In this document: positions 54,226 through 64,000 of the stretch, piece after piece | Layout of the letters: every line of letters begins with the position of its first letter | How positions within the stretch are numbered: position 1 is the first letter of the stretch | Assembly: GCF_900496995.4 (NCBI RefSeq) | Contig: NC_044008.1 | Span: 1,650,453-1,714,452 of the forward strand | DNA length: 64,000 nt | Source of the DNA: Aquila chrysaetos chrysaetos | Taxonomy: Eukaryota > Chordata > Aves > Accipitriformes > Accipitridae | Reading direction: 5' to 3' | Position numbers and translations under genes: made by a program | Notes under the pieces: model-generated | What the model saw: only the letters and a program-made list of their open reading frames with translations | Told to the model about the DNA's origin: nothing | The model's database searches: none

Positions 54226-57200
54226 ATGAAGCTCATTTTGATCTTCAGTGCTCTCTTCGGGGCTTCCTTGTGCCTGGAATCTTTTGTTGGGTGAGTTACG
54301 CTTTTGTGGAAGGCCTTCCATTTAAGGCCGTATTATCCAGTTGTTGTTTTTCATTACCTTAAGTTTACAAAGTCTGCTTGGGGCACATTCTTTGATTTTT
54401 ATGAGTGACTTCTCTTGTTGCTTTGGTACTCCAATGTTCGAAGGAACCCTTCTCTACTTTCATTTGGGTTTTCTAAGGAGAAGGGTCTAGCTGCAGTGTT
54501 GAGCTCCTAAATTCCTGTTCACCCAAGGCTTTGTTTTGGCTTTTACTGTACCTAGGGAGCAGTCTGAAGCCTTGATCTGGCGCTGAACCTCGCTGCAAAG
54601 CTGGAGCGTTCAGCTTGACAGATCTGGTCTGGCACAAAGCAGAGCTGAAAGACCAGAACCTGGCCTCAGGTCGGAAAGGTCACTAGCTTCTCTTTGTTTT
54701 TGAAGATTCTCATTTCACTTTAAATGCTTAATTGTCTTCAGAGCCTTTCTAAGCAATTAAAATCCTTATTTCCAACTATTGTATTCTAAAGGTTTAGCTG
54801 TATGTTGCATTGCAAAATTATTTCCTGGTATATTTCCTCACAGTCTTACTGTGTAAGAACTTAATAGAAGAGGATAAAAAAACCTAACAGATACTTCCTG
54901 AGAAGTCGTAAGTGAACACTAGATTCCAGTGAGTAAATCTGTATATGAAGATGTAAGGATTAAGAAATAATATACATAGTTTGCTAAAACCCCAGGATTT
55001 GTAAAGCCAGGAGAAGCTATTTTGATCATTTAATCTGGGCTCTGGCATAATGTAGACTGGATTCTCATGAATTAATTCGTCAGTCAAGTCCAGTAGCTGT
55101 GGTTAATGAGCCTCATCTCTTCACAGAAGAATCCAATCCAGAAATAAAGCTTATGGTGATGGAGAATCCAATAATAAGTTATTAATGTGGTGAAGTGCCT
55201 TCAGTGTTGATTTAACTTGGTTCAACAAAAGAATCTTATACTTCAGCTGGCCAGACTGAGGAACCCGGTGTTAACGAGTGTCTCTTCTCAGCGGCTGAGG
55301 CCACACTAGTAAATAAACACACACATAACTGAGCTCATATGCTACGTCCCTTGTTTACCCTGTCTTAAGATGTTTTTTTTCCAATTCTGCAGTTATTCAT
55401 GTCGGTTTGCTCCGAGTTGTCTCCATTTTTCGGTACCGCTTGCAGTGGGTGCCAGCAGAGCAGCCAGGTCAGGTCAGGATATGGGACTCCATGGACTTTT
55501 GTTCTCTCTCCAGCAGTGGCCAAATGCGTGTGCCGAGGGAAGAGAATGAAAACAAACACACGCTTTAACCACCAAACGCCATTTGCAAATGTAGCAGTAA
55601 AGCTCGGCTCACTTGCAGTAAATCCCAATCTATACAGCTAAGGAGCACATCGGTGCTTTTGGCTACGGCATTGATCCCAGGCTGTACTTCCAGTTGTTAA
55701 TTCATTATGGCTTCCAGGTTTCCTTCAGAATCCCCCCTGGTTCTCCAGAATAGGATCTTCTGTCCCCCAACTGTTGCATACACCTGTTGTTCCTAGATCC
55801 TTTTGTCATTTCATAAAAGCATTGGGTGGAAGGGACCTCCAAAAGTTTTTAGCCTACCCTCCTGCTCAGAGCAGGGCATGGAGCTGTTTCCCCTTGTTAT
55901 CATCTGCCCCTGTCGAGAAGAGTTGGTAATTTTTTTGACAAAAAGAGTTTGTCATTTTTTTAACAAACACCCCTTCCAGTTGTCGTAGGCTGCAATTAGA
56001 TCAGCCTGAACAAGCCTGAGCTCATCAGCCTCTCCTCGTGGTACTGCTTGCTTCTGCCTATTTTACCAAGCAGCCTGGAACATTGTGTATTTGAATGGGT
56101 TATATATTTTTAGTGATCTAAAAACCACTGGGAGACTGTATGTTGTGATCACTGTATGTTGTACAACGCATAGTCTAAGTTAATAGCTGAGGTTACCTCT
56201 GTAACCGGTGGAGTGAGGTACTTCCAGAAGGTGATTCATTCCACCTGGAATGGTGTAAGCCACCCTCTAATGGTATCGGCTTCTGACAGCACAGGGAAGT
56301 TTGTCAACAGTATTTGGCTAAAGTGAAGAAAGGTGACATGAATGCCATATTTAGTGTTTGGTTTGCTTTGTTGTATAGTGCTCCCCAAACATTTGATCGT
56401 TTGCCAACTTGACGAGAGTTATTTTTTTCTGCAAGTTGTTGACAAAAAATAACTAATAGATGCAAGAATGATCCTTGTAAGCAATTAAAAACTCATCCAC
56501 TTGGTGTCTTGTTTATGATGAAATCTTAAAAATTGCCATTTAACTAGTTACTAATCTTGTGCACTTGTAGCAGGCTGGCCCTGCAGGTTGTTGGTTGAAT
56601 TCTTGTGTAACACTAAGTCACCTGCATTGAAGAAGTCTGTATTGGCTGGTAGCATGCAAGTAACTACCCACTAAATTTGTGATCTCAATAACAAGCTAGT
56701 TCAACCAGACCCCTTTTTGAGACTGTTTCTGAAGATTTATTGATTTATTGCAGGCACCAGGTTCTCCGAATCAAGACAAGGAACGAAGAGGAGGTTAAGA
56801 AGTTACAACTTTTGGACTCACTGGAACACCTTGAGGTGTGTTATTACCACGGAGGTCTTATTTTTTAACATTTCAGACTGGGGTAGGACTTATCAGGGTA
56901 GGACTTTGCATCGCATTTGAAAGGTTCGTACTATACTGTGGCAGCTGCCATAAATACATTTACTGTCTCAATACTTGGTGTTTGATCTGAAAGTTCTAGT
57001 ACCAGCTTAGTATTCAGGAGTGCCTGCATTCATATTTTCTTCTTACTGGGTTTACAATCATATTTGAACTGATCTGCTCTTAAACTTAGCATCAAAAAGC
57101 TTGTCTTTAAAGTGGGGATGCTAATGTTTTTGTACTTGTCTCCCAGCGTTGTGGGAGGAATTTATTAGTTAGTCTATGCTGTACTGAAACAGGAAAACGC

Positions 57201-60200
57201 ACTATAAAATTCTAGGTTATTACTGTTCTTATTGCCATTGGTGAGAATTTTTATTCTTACTTTGAACAGTATAGAAATGAAAATTTAGAAAAGCCCTACC
57301 AAAGGAGAAATTAAAGGAGAAATAAAAACAAAACAATGGGTTTCATATTACCTAATACTGTAATACAGAGCTTTTCTTGAAACTGTTTGTGGTAAAAGGG
57401 AGAATAGTAAAATAATCATAGAATCACAGAATGGTTTGGGTTGGAAGGGACCTTAAAGACCATCTAGTTCCACCCCCCCTGGCATGGGCAGAGACACCTT
57501 CCACTAGACCAGGTTGCTCCAAGCCCCATCCAACCTGGCCTTGAACACTGCCAGGGATGGGGAATCCACAGCCTCTCTGGGCAACCTGTTCCAGTGCCTC
57601 ACCACCCTCACAGTGAAGAACTTCTTCCTTATATCTAATCTAAATCAACATTCTTTCAGTTTAAAGCCATTACCCCTTGTCCTTTCACTACATGCCCTTG
57701 TAAAAAGGGCATAATCATCATAGAAGACTAAAATTTCCTCTTGCTTGTATGACTGAAGCTCTGAAGTCAGTGAAAATGCTGACTTTAGTCTTCTGCAGAC
57801 CTTTGTTATTTTTATTGTGAGTTTGTCACATTAACTGATACAAGGTTGTGGTGAGGCCAAGCTAAAGAATGGAGCGTGCTGTAAGCATGACGGGCCACAA
57901 TACTGCAGGAGCCATTCAATTTGGGACAAATCAGCATCTCTAAAGCTTTAGAAGAGCTGTTTGCAGAACGCTTTCCCCAAACCAAATCCTTTTTCCTTTC
58001 TCTTTTCAGCTTGATTTCTGGATAAATCCGTCCACCCCTGCCCTCCCTGTGGATGTGCGAATCCCCGCTAACAGCGTCCAAGCAGTCAAAGCCTTTCTGG
58101 AGTCCCATGGGATTGAGTACTCCACCCTGATCGAAGACCTGCAGGTAGGCAATGCTACTTGGCACTTATTTAGCTTTTATATCCTTTGGAAACAAATAGT
58201 GATTCACAATCTGGCCTCATTCATTAACATGGACTCTTCTATACTCTGCTTTCCGTGAGGTCCTCCCCTTATTTTTTGTAATCTGTGGATTAATTTCTCA
58301 AAGACGATCTGTGGATTAATTTCTCAAAGACGATCTGTGGATCACTGCTGCACTGGGAAGCTGTGGAGATCACTCTGCAGATGCTATCTGAAACCATGCT
58401 GAATAGTGACATGAATAAACTCATAGGCTCCATGGGGTTGTTCTGATAACCCCTGAGGAATTTCGTGTGGTCTTTTGGCCTCGGACGTTTGGAAATCACA
58501 ACACTAAAGTTACTCATAAATCAGTAAACTCTGTTAAAAGTAGTTCAGGATCATGGTCTGAAAGAACTGCACACCACCATGTTAGAGTAAAGTCACCCAC
58601 CTGGGCACTAATCCAGCATTTCTTCATGAGCAGTAATCCCAAAATGGCATCTAAAATAGCATTAACTCAGCAAAAATACTGCCTTCCCCCCCCCCCCCCC
58701 GCCCAAGCTTTTCAATGCTATTCTTGTTCATCTTAAGACATGTTTAAAACTTAATGCTGACCATTTGAACACTGGTATTCTTGCCCACTTTGCTACAGAT
58801 ACATTCAGCAGAAACATGTCTTTGCTCCATAGCTGCAGGAAGTTTGGGTCTGGGGCTGGAGTCAGTATGCAGCACCACCATTTCATTATTCGAGATAAAC
58901 ATTTGGTCAGAAGTTTGCAAATTAAGCAGGCTTTTCTCAACATTTGAGTGTCTTCTTTTAGGTTGTTCTAGATAAAGAAAAGCAAGATATGGCCTGCAGT
59001 CAGCAAAGGGATCGCAGCAGCAACAGCTTCAACTATGGAACTTACAATTCTTTAGATTCTGTGAGTACCTCAGCTTTGGGGAAAGAGGATTCTTTATTAT
59101 GCCCTTTTTTCATGCTGTCTTCAATTAAACATCCTATATTAGGATCTAAAATGTCGTTCTATCTTCTTTTGGCGTGTTTTTAAATATATTAATTTTGTGG
59201 TCAGCACAATGAGCCAGCGCTCTCCCTGACAGAATGTTGTAACAGGCAAGTGTTGACGATACTTTTTCACACACTCTTCTGCAGAGTTCTGTCAAAACAC
59301 TTCCTTCTGACCCTCAAAAGCGATTGAGAAATAAATGAATCTTGAAATAGGGAAATATAGGAAACCAGTAGCTATCCAGCAGAGCAGAGGGTAAGGTATT
59401 TTTATTACCAGAAGCTCTTAAAGAGGGTTTTGAACTTATTCCTGAAATAAGTAGATCTTGATGATATAGCAGTGCTTCCTTCTACTTTGTAATGTTAGGA
59501 ACAGCACTGACTACACTGACATAAGGTGAGACGGGGCTTTGAAGAGGTCATAGTAATGAAGGCAAAAGGAGAGAAAAGTAGATTTCATCAAGTCCTATAA
59601 CTGTTCTGGGCAGTACTATACTTAAATGTAATGTAAATGTCATCATGACTTTTCATTTCAGATTTATGCCGAACTCGATCATCTTGCATCTGAGTTTAGC
59701 AACATTGTCAGTAAGCTGAAGATTGGGGAATCCTATGAAAAGCGGCCTTTGTATGTGCTCAAGGTATGACACATAACATATCACAGAATGTGTGCATACA
59801 TATGTGTATACATACACTAACATACATATGAATTATAGATACAGCACAATTCAGTCCAAAGCATCCCAGTCTGTATGGGATGTTCTTGACTGAAAGGTGT
59901 CAGTGAGAGTTTTAAAACTTTGTCTTGTTTGGCAGTTCAGCACTGGAGGAAGGAACCGTCCCGCAATCTGGATTGATGCTGGTATCCATTCCCGAGAGTG
60001 GGTCACCCAAGCGAGTGCAGTGTGGATAGCTAAAAAGGTCACTTCAGCAGTGATTGGTTTTTTTTTCTTTTATCTTGGGAATGCCTCTGACTATTTAAAA
60101 GTATATCACACCTGCATGTGTTTAGCCAGCTCTGCTAACTCCCCTTCACCCCTCTTAAAACACAGCTGACTCCAGAGGGAAGATGGCAGCTGCCTAGACA

Positions 60201-63200
60201 AAGAATTGAAAAATGCTATGTATTGGTAGAGCAGCTGGGAGAAGTTTAGGCAGCCAAAATGTAGTAGCTCAGGTGAAACCGTTGAGGACTGCAGGGCTAA
60301 TAGTTATACAAATAACTGAGGACTTTTTGAAGATTAGTTTGCTGCTTTGGTCTGCCGACACAGAGAAACACAGTGTCGTTGGTTACCTTCCGCAAAGTGC
60401 CAAATCTTCCAGCTCTATATAAATGAGAATTTAAATTCCGCTGCAAATGACTAAGCCACCAGAGAAGTGCAGCACAGCTGCGTATTCCCATCCTGGCTAA
60501 TCCATCTCAATCTTAGTGCCAGCCTTGGCCCATTCTCTGGGACAGGCAGGAGAAAATTTTGTTGCCCTCTTCCATTAACTTCCTGTCTTTAGAATAAAAT
60601 AGTAAAACAGATTCATTGCTCTCTCCAAGCTCCAAGTCTAACGAGGAACAGTTATAGCCAGCAGATAATTAATTTTTCTTGTTTGCCTGCTCCGAAAGCC
60701 AGATTTGCCTCTGTACCTAGCTGTTCGAGCATAAGCATGTGGGAAAGAAATATATTGGTAATCACGGTGTACGATATTGTCTCTGCTTAGATTGCCTCTG
60801 ACTATGGGAAGGATCCATCCATCACCTCTCTGCTGAACAAAATGGACATTTTCCTGCTGACAGTCTCAAACCCCGATGGCTATGTATTCACTCACACCAC
60901 AGTGAGTAAGCACGCTGTGTGTCTAAGCTGATTTAGAAAGCTGTCATGCTCTTCCAGGTGAACAGTAAATGTGAGGGAAGTAGGCTCTGAAAGTCCATTT
61001 GTTAATGCTCTAAGAAGGACCTACAAAAAGAGTTGGGCAGCCAAAGATACTAATTACTTGTCTAACCCATCTTAACCCACCAGCCCTTTGATTGTTGTCC
61101 ACTGGCCCATCTTGGCAGTCAGCCCATCAGAAATAATCTTAGGCTTGTGCCTAGGATCGCTTCCTGATGCATGGCAACTATTTCTGGGTAGCAGTTTTAA
61201 CGCAAGGACCAAGATTTGCTCCTTTTTGAAGCCATAGCATTTCTTTGTTTTAGAATCGCATGTGGCGGAAGACCCGCTCCAAGAATCAAGGCAGTCCGTG
61301 TGTTGGAGTTGATCCAAACAGGAACTGGGATGCAGGTTTTGGAGGTAGGAATGAAGTTTCTGGATTCTGGCTGTCACTGAGAAGAAAGTTCCCTCTCATG
61401 TTCCCGGATCCTGTTACACAGGACCAGCAATCACCTTAATATAAAGGATTCAGAAAGAAAATGGTCCAATAGGATGGTAGCTGTCTTTTGTAAGGTAATT
61501 TCATCTTGATTAATTGCCAGTGAGCACAAGATGAAGGCAGTCATCTGTATCTTCTAGAAGTTCGTCCCTCGAGTATTCATGCTCTGTTGCTGCTCTTTGA
61601 GCATTTATTAGTATTTAAAGCCTTGCCTTTGCCTGAAGACCTGTTCTTAGGAAAGCCTGGCTTTGTGTTGGTCTGCTTTGACCTTTTGTGAATGCCAGTT
61701 CTTACAGGTTTGCCTTTGTTCCTTCTTTGCACCAACAGGTCCTGGAGCCAGCAGTAATCCCTGTTCTGACTCTTACCGTGGGCCCAGGGCCAACTCAGAG
61801 GTGGAAGTTAAATCCGTTGTCAACTTTATTAAGAATCATGGAAACATCCGGGCCTTCCTCACCCTCCACAGTTACTCTCAGCTTCTGATGTATCCCTATG
61901 GCTATAAATGCACTAAACCGGCAGACTATGCAGAGCTGGTGAGACATAATGACTTGGCTTTGGCTTCCTCTGTTCTGCCCAGCTGGCTTTCTATACTCAA
62001 GTGTTACAGTGAGATATCAGGATAAAAACAAAAGGCTGAACTTGGCCATCCGTAACAGTGACCATCCGTGAGAGCGAACAAAAACCCAGTGCAATGCAAT
62101 GCCTCTAAAAGAGAAATCTTGGTCACATGCAAACACGTGCCATCCCCACCCATTGTCAGCCCTCTTTGCTTATGCATGTTTCCTTCTTTCCACTTTAATG
62201 ACAGCATCACAGCTGTAATAGTATCTTTGAGGCGATACGGATCTCACAATGATAATTCAAATGGAAAAGACCTCTGGAGGTCTCTAGTCTAACCCTCTGC
62301 TGAACGCAGGCAGGTTTTGGAGTCAGAGCCAATTTCAAGGTTGGATTGGGTTGCTTAGGGCCTTGCCTGGCTGAGTTTTGATTAATTGTTTTTATTTGTC
62401 TTGATATTTCTGAAGACAAATTCCACAGCTTCTTCAAGCCCATCCCAAAGTTTTTCCACCATCATGGGGATTTTCTTTTTCCCTAACACCTAAATGCAGT
62501 TTTCCCCTGTGGCAATTTGTTTGCCACTCATCCTTTTTTCCCTACACCTCCAAGGAGAGCCTGGCTCTGTTCTCTCTACAACCACCCGTTCTGTAGTTGA
62601 AGTGAGCACAAAGCTGACCACTGAGTATTGGAAGATCTCTGACTGCCTTGGGATTTTCTGGTATCTCTTGAACCTTCTCCTGACAAGACAGTCGGTGAGG
62701 TGAAACACTGGATGATCAGATATAGAACCTGCTACGATTTAATTCACCTACAATGTCACCTCCCAAAAATACTGTGGAAACTGAGTGCTGTCACTAGTAT
62801 GAGTGATTAAGAAATGGATTGATTTGGCACTAGTTTATTGGGGGCTGTGAAAGATTGGAGATTTTGTGAAAGATTGTGGAGATTTCCCCAAGTGTGGTTC
62901 AGGTTGGCAAAATCTTAACATTTAGTCTCATTGAGTGTGGCTAGTTCCTGACTCGTCCTTCATCTTCTCCTCTCCAGGATGCCTTGGGAAGAGCTGCCGC
63001 CAATTCCATCCAGTCCCTGTACGGCACCACCTTTACAGTGGGGAGCATTTGCACCACTATCTGTGAGTATTTTGCTAGTCTGAGCTTTTATGGGCTGTTC
63101 CAGGACAACAGTCTCTGTCCCCCCCACTCAAGGTTTCTCCCTCTTGGAAGCAGTGACGCTTCTGTAGAGTGACATGGCCAGTCAAATATCAGAGCGGAGT

Positions 63201-63497
63201 GTTCACATAAAAACCTAGTAGTTGTCCCTCAAAAATATAAGAAGTAGGACAGCAGAACTCAAATCAATCCTCTGTTCACCCCTCTGGCTCTTCTCCCTTT
63301 CTCTTTCAGACCAAGCCAGCGGAGGCAGCATTGACTGGAGCTATGATTACGGCATCAAATACTCTTTTGCCTTTGAGCTGCGAGACACGGGTCGCTACGG
63401 TTTCCTCCTGCCAGTCAACCAAATTATCCCAACGGCAGAGGAGACGTGGCTGGGTCTGAAAACAATCATGGAGCATGTGCGAGATAATTCATACTAA
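54226..63497 (+). CDS. CPA2: CPA2, procarboxypeptidase A2
   Basis: Pancreatic zinc metallo-exopeptidase (M14 family), secreted as a zymogen; removes bulky aromatic C-terminal residues in the gut. Exons: 54226-54290, 56754-56835, 58010-58144, 58962-59060, 59662-59763, 59936-60037, 60791-60901, 61254-61344, 61739-61938, 62978-63062, 63310-63497 (stop TAA). Phases close: 1260 bases, 419 residues, the same as human CPA2. Signal peptide [16 protein letters not shown]; activation domain to about residue 112; likely trypsin cut after Arg112 (QQRDR/SSNS). Zinc ligands His179, Glu182 (HSRE) and His306 (LHSYS); Arg and Asn-Arg substrate contacts in NRMWRKTR and DPNRNWD; Tyr358 and catalytic Glu380 (FAFELRDTG). 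Ala378 (268 in mature numbering) instead of the CPA1 threonine, and the extra cysteine pair in YGYKCTK and GSICTTI, mark it as CPA2, not CPA1. The 60037 donor is AAG then GTCACT, a weak but usable site. Confidence 0.97.
54475..54551 (+). repeat. duplicated segment, copy B (CPA2 intron 1)
   Basis: Near-copy of 53446-53523, about 1 kb downstream in the same direction, inside CPA2 intron 1. It lacks the coding sequence next to copy A, so this looks like a local duplication from the SSMEM1 3' end or a shared unnamed short repeat. Confidence 0.85.
55785..56045 (-). mobile_element. old CR1-like LINE fragment (-)
   Basis: Reverse-strand CR1 tail wording, strongly diverged: ATTGGGTGGAAGGGACCTCC, CCTCCTGCTCAGAGCAGGG, and then CAGCCTGAACAAGCCTGAGC with CATCAGCCTCTCCTCGTGG. 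Lies in CPA2 intron 1. Clearly older than the 57415 copy. Confidence 0.6.
57415..57705 (-). mobile_element. CR1 LINE 3' end (-)
   Basis: Well-preserved reverse copy of the CR1 3' terminus in CPA2 intron 2: TCATAGAATCACAGAATGG, then GGTTGGAAGGGACCTTAAAG, and CAACCTGGCCTTGAACACTG further on. This is the diagnostic avian CR1 signature and the main evidence that the DNA is from a bird. Truncated before any useful coding region. Confidence 0.93.
58281..58342. repeat. 26-base tandem repeat, about 2.4 copies
   Basis: Two exact 26-base copies at 58281-58306 and 58307-58332, each starting ATCTGTGGATTAATTTCTCA, followed by a partial third copy to 58342. Intron 3 of CPA2. Identical copies mean a recent event, likely variable between individuals. 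Confidence 0.92.
58686..58700. repeat. poly(C) tract
   Basis: Run of 15 C in CPA2 intron 3. Confidence 0.85.
59936..60037 (+). CDS. CPA2: CPA2 exon 6 with first zinc-binding motif
   Basis: Encodes [20 protein letters not shown] followed by [14 protein letters not shown]. His179 and Glu182 are two of the three zinc ligands. The HSRE form (not HARE) is the CPA1-like version in an otherwise CPA2-like protein. A weak donor (GTCACT) follows. Confidence 0.95.
62225..62560 (-). mobile_element. diverged CR1-like LINE fragment (-)
   Basis: Reverse-strand CR1 tail wording in CPA2 intron 9: AAAGACCTCTGGAGGTCTCT, CTAACCCTCTGCTGAACGCA, TTCCACAGCTTCTTCAAGCC, and further on CCTCCAAGGAGAGCCTGGCT. Old and indel-rich; borders approximate. 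Confidence 0.65.
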
Positions 63498-63593
63498 AAG
63501 CTGGGGTGGGAATCGGCTGTTTGTAGCTGCAAGCTCATAAATCCTCTTCCCTTGGTGTGCTTGTGTCAGCTGTAATGATACAGCACCTGGCTG

Positions 63594-63599
63594 AATAAA
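63594..63599 (+). terminator. CPA2: polyadenylation signal AATAAA (CPA2)
   Basis: Canonical hexamer 97 bases after the CPA2 stop codon, followed by a T/G-rich stretch. Gives a very short 3' UTR, typical of pancreatic zymogen genes. Confidence 0.85.
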
Positions 63600-63619
63600 A
63601 ACCCTGCGTGCATTCCTCC

Positions 63620-64000
63620 TACAGCAATACATGTTGGCATATAAAAAGCATTTAACGCTTGTCTTGTTCACTGCGTCTCTGTGCGCATGGTAGACTCCTT
63701 GGATTTTAGGACACAGTTGCGGTCCACTTCAGTGAAACACAGTAGGAACAGTGGCACGAGGAGGATGGAAGACGTGACCACTCGTGTGGCTATGGAGGTG
63801 TCAGAGTGACCTCCCGTGTGCGAGGTGAAGAGCGCAGGCCTTTTCCCACCCAGCTAGAAAAGAAGTCAGCTGAGGGACTTGCGTCAGTGCAGAGGCTGAG
63901 GGGAGATTAAATCTAAGAGCAGAAAGGTGTGCTGGGAAAGGAGGAGATGCTCATCCTAGCTCATGACTACTGCAAACTGTCCTGCCTTACACCCTCTGCA
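63620..64000. other. intergenic sequence after CPA2
   Basis: No coding frame, repeat or RNA gene recognised up to the window end. In mammals further carboxypeptidase A genes (CPA4, CPA5, CPA1) follow; none begins inside this window. Confidence 0.5.

Noticed and set aside
54226-63497. Assignment to CPA1 instead of CPA2
   Set aside because: Signal peptide, Ala378, the second disulfide cysteines and the ending [21 protein letters not shown]-type tail all fit CPA2; only the HSRE motif is CPA1-like.

Overview
The window is nuclear DNA from a bird. Four lines of evidence agree: spliced vertebrate genes, chicken-repeat-1 (CR1) LINE tails such as the one at 57415, G/C-rich minisatellites around one gene, and a gene order that matches the human 7q32 block KLHDC10-TMEM209-SSMEM1-CPA2 plus one gene that this block lacks in mammals. 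I rebuilt the gene models by hand from reading frame, splice signals and recalled vertebrate protein families. No alignment could be run.

Layout: (1) 145-22239 (+), KLHDC10, a kelch-repeat substrate receptor of a cullin-2 ubiquitin ligase. Nine coding exons were placed; the conserved short exon 2 was not found. (2) 27398-33034 (-), a complete 20-exon, 746-codon cation/proton exchanger of the CAX family (type II, like yeast Vnx1 and zebrafish cax1). (3) 35491-46369 (-), TMEM209, a nuclear-envelope membrane protein, with 14 coding exons and 560 codons. (4) 49669-53434 (+), SSMEM1, a small fast-evolving single-pass membrane protein; its first and last coding parts were placed and the middle is unresolved. 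(5) 54226-63497 (+), CPA2, pancreatic procarboxypeptidase A2, with 11 exons, 419 codons and all catalytic residues. KLHDC10, SSMEM1 and CPA2 point right; the exchanger and TMEM209 point left. TMEM209 and SSMEM1 appear to share a CpG-island promoter near 48.3-48.5 kb.

The most interesting item is the CAX exchanger. CAX antiporters are best known from bacteria, fungi, plants and protists, are reported from fish, and are absent from placental mammals. Here the frame is intact through 20 exons. Both alpha-repeat motifs are present, with a CxxC-x12-CxxC zinc-knuckle-like loop and a histidine-rich loop. The gene sits between KLHDC10 and TMEM209, which are neighbours in human. G/C-rich minisatellites lie in its first intron and just upstream, which could explain why such a gene is lost from short-read assemblies.

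The genes do not form a pathway: a ubiquitin ligase receptor, an ion antiporter, a nuclear-envelope protein, a probable germline membrane protein and a digestive zymogen are linked only by conserved synteny. The remaining sequence is introns, CR1 fragments, minisatellites, homopolymers and one small duplication shared by the SSMEM1 3' end and CPA2 intron 1.
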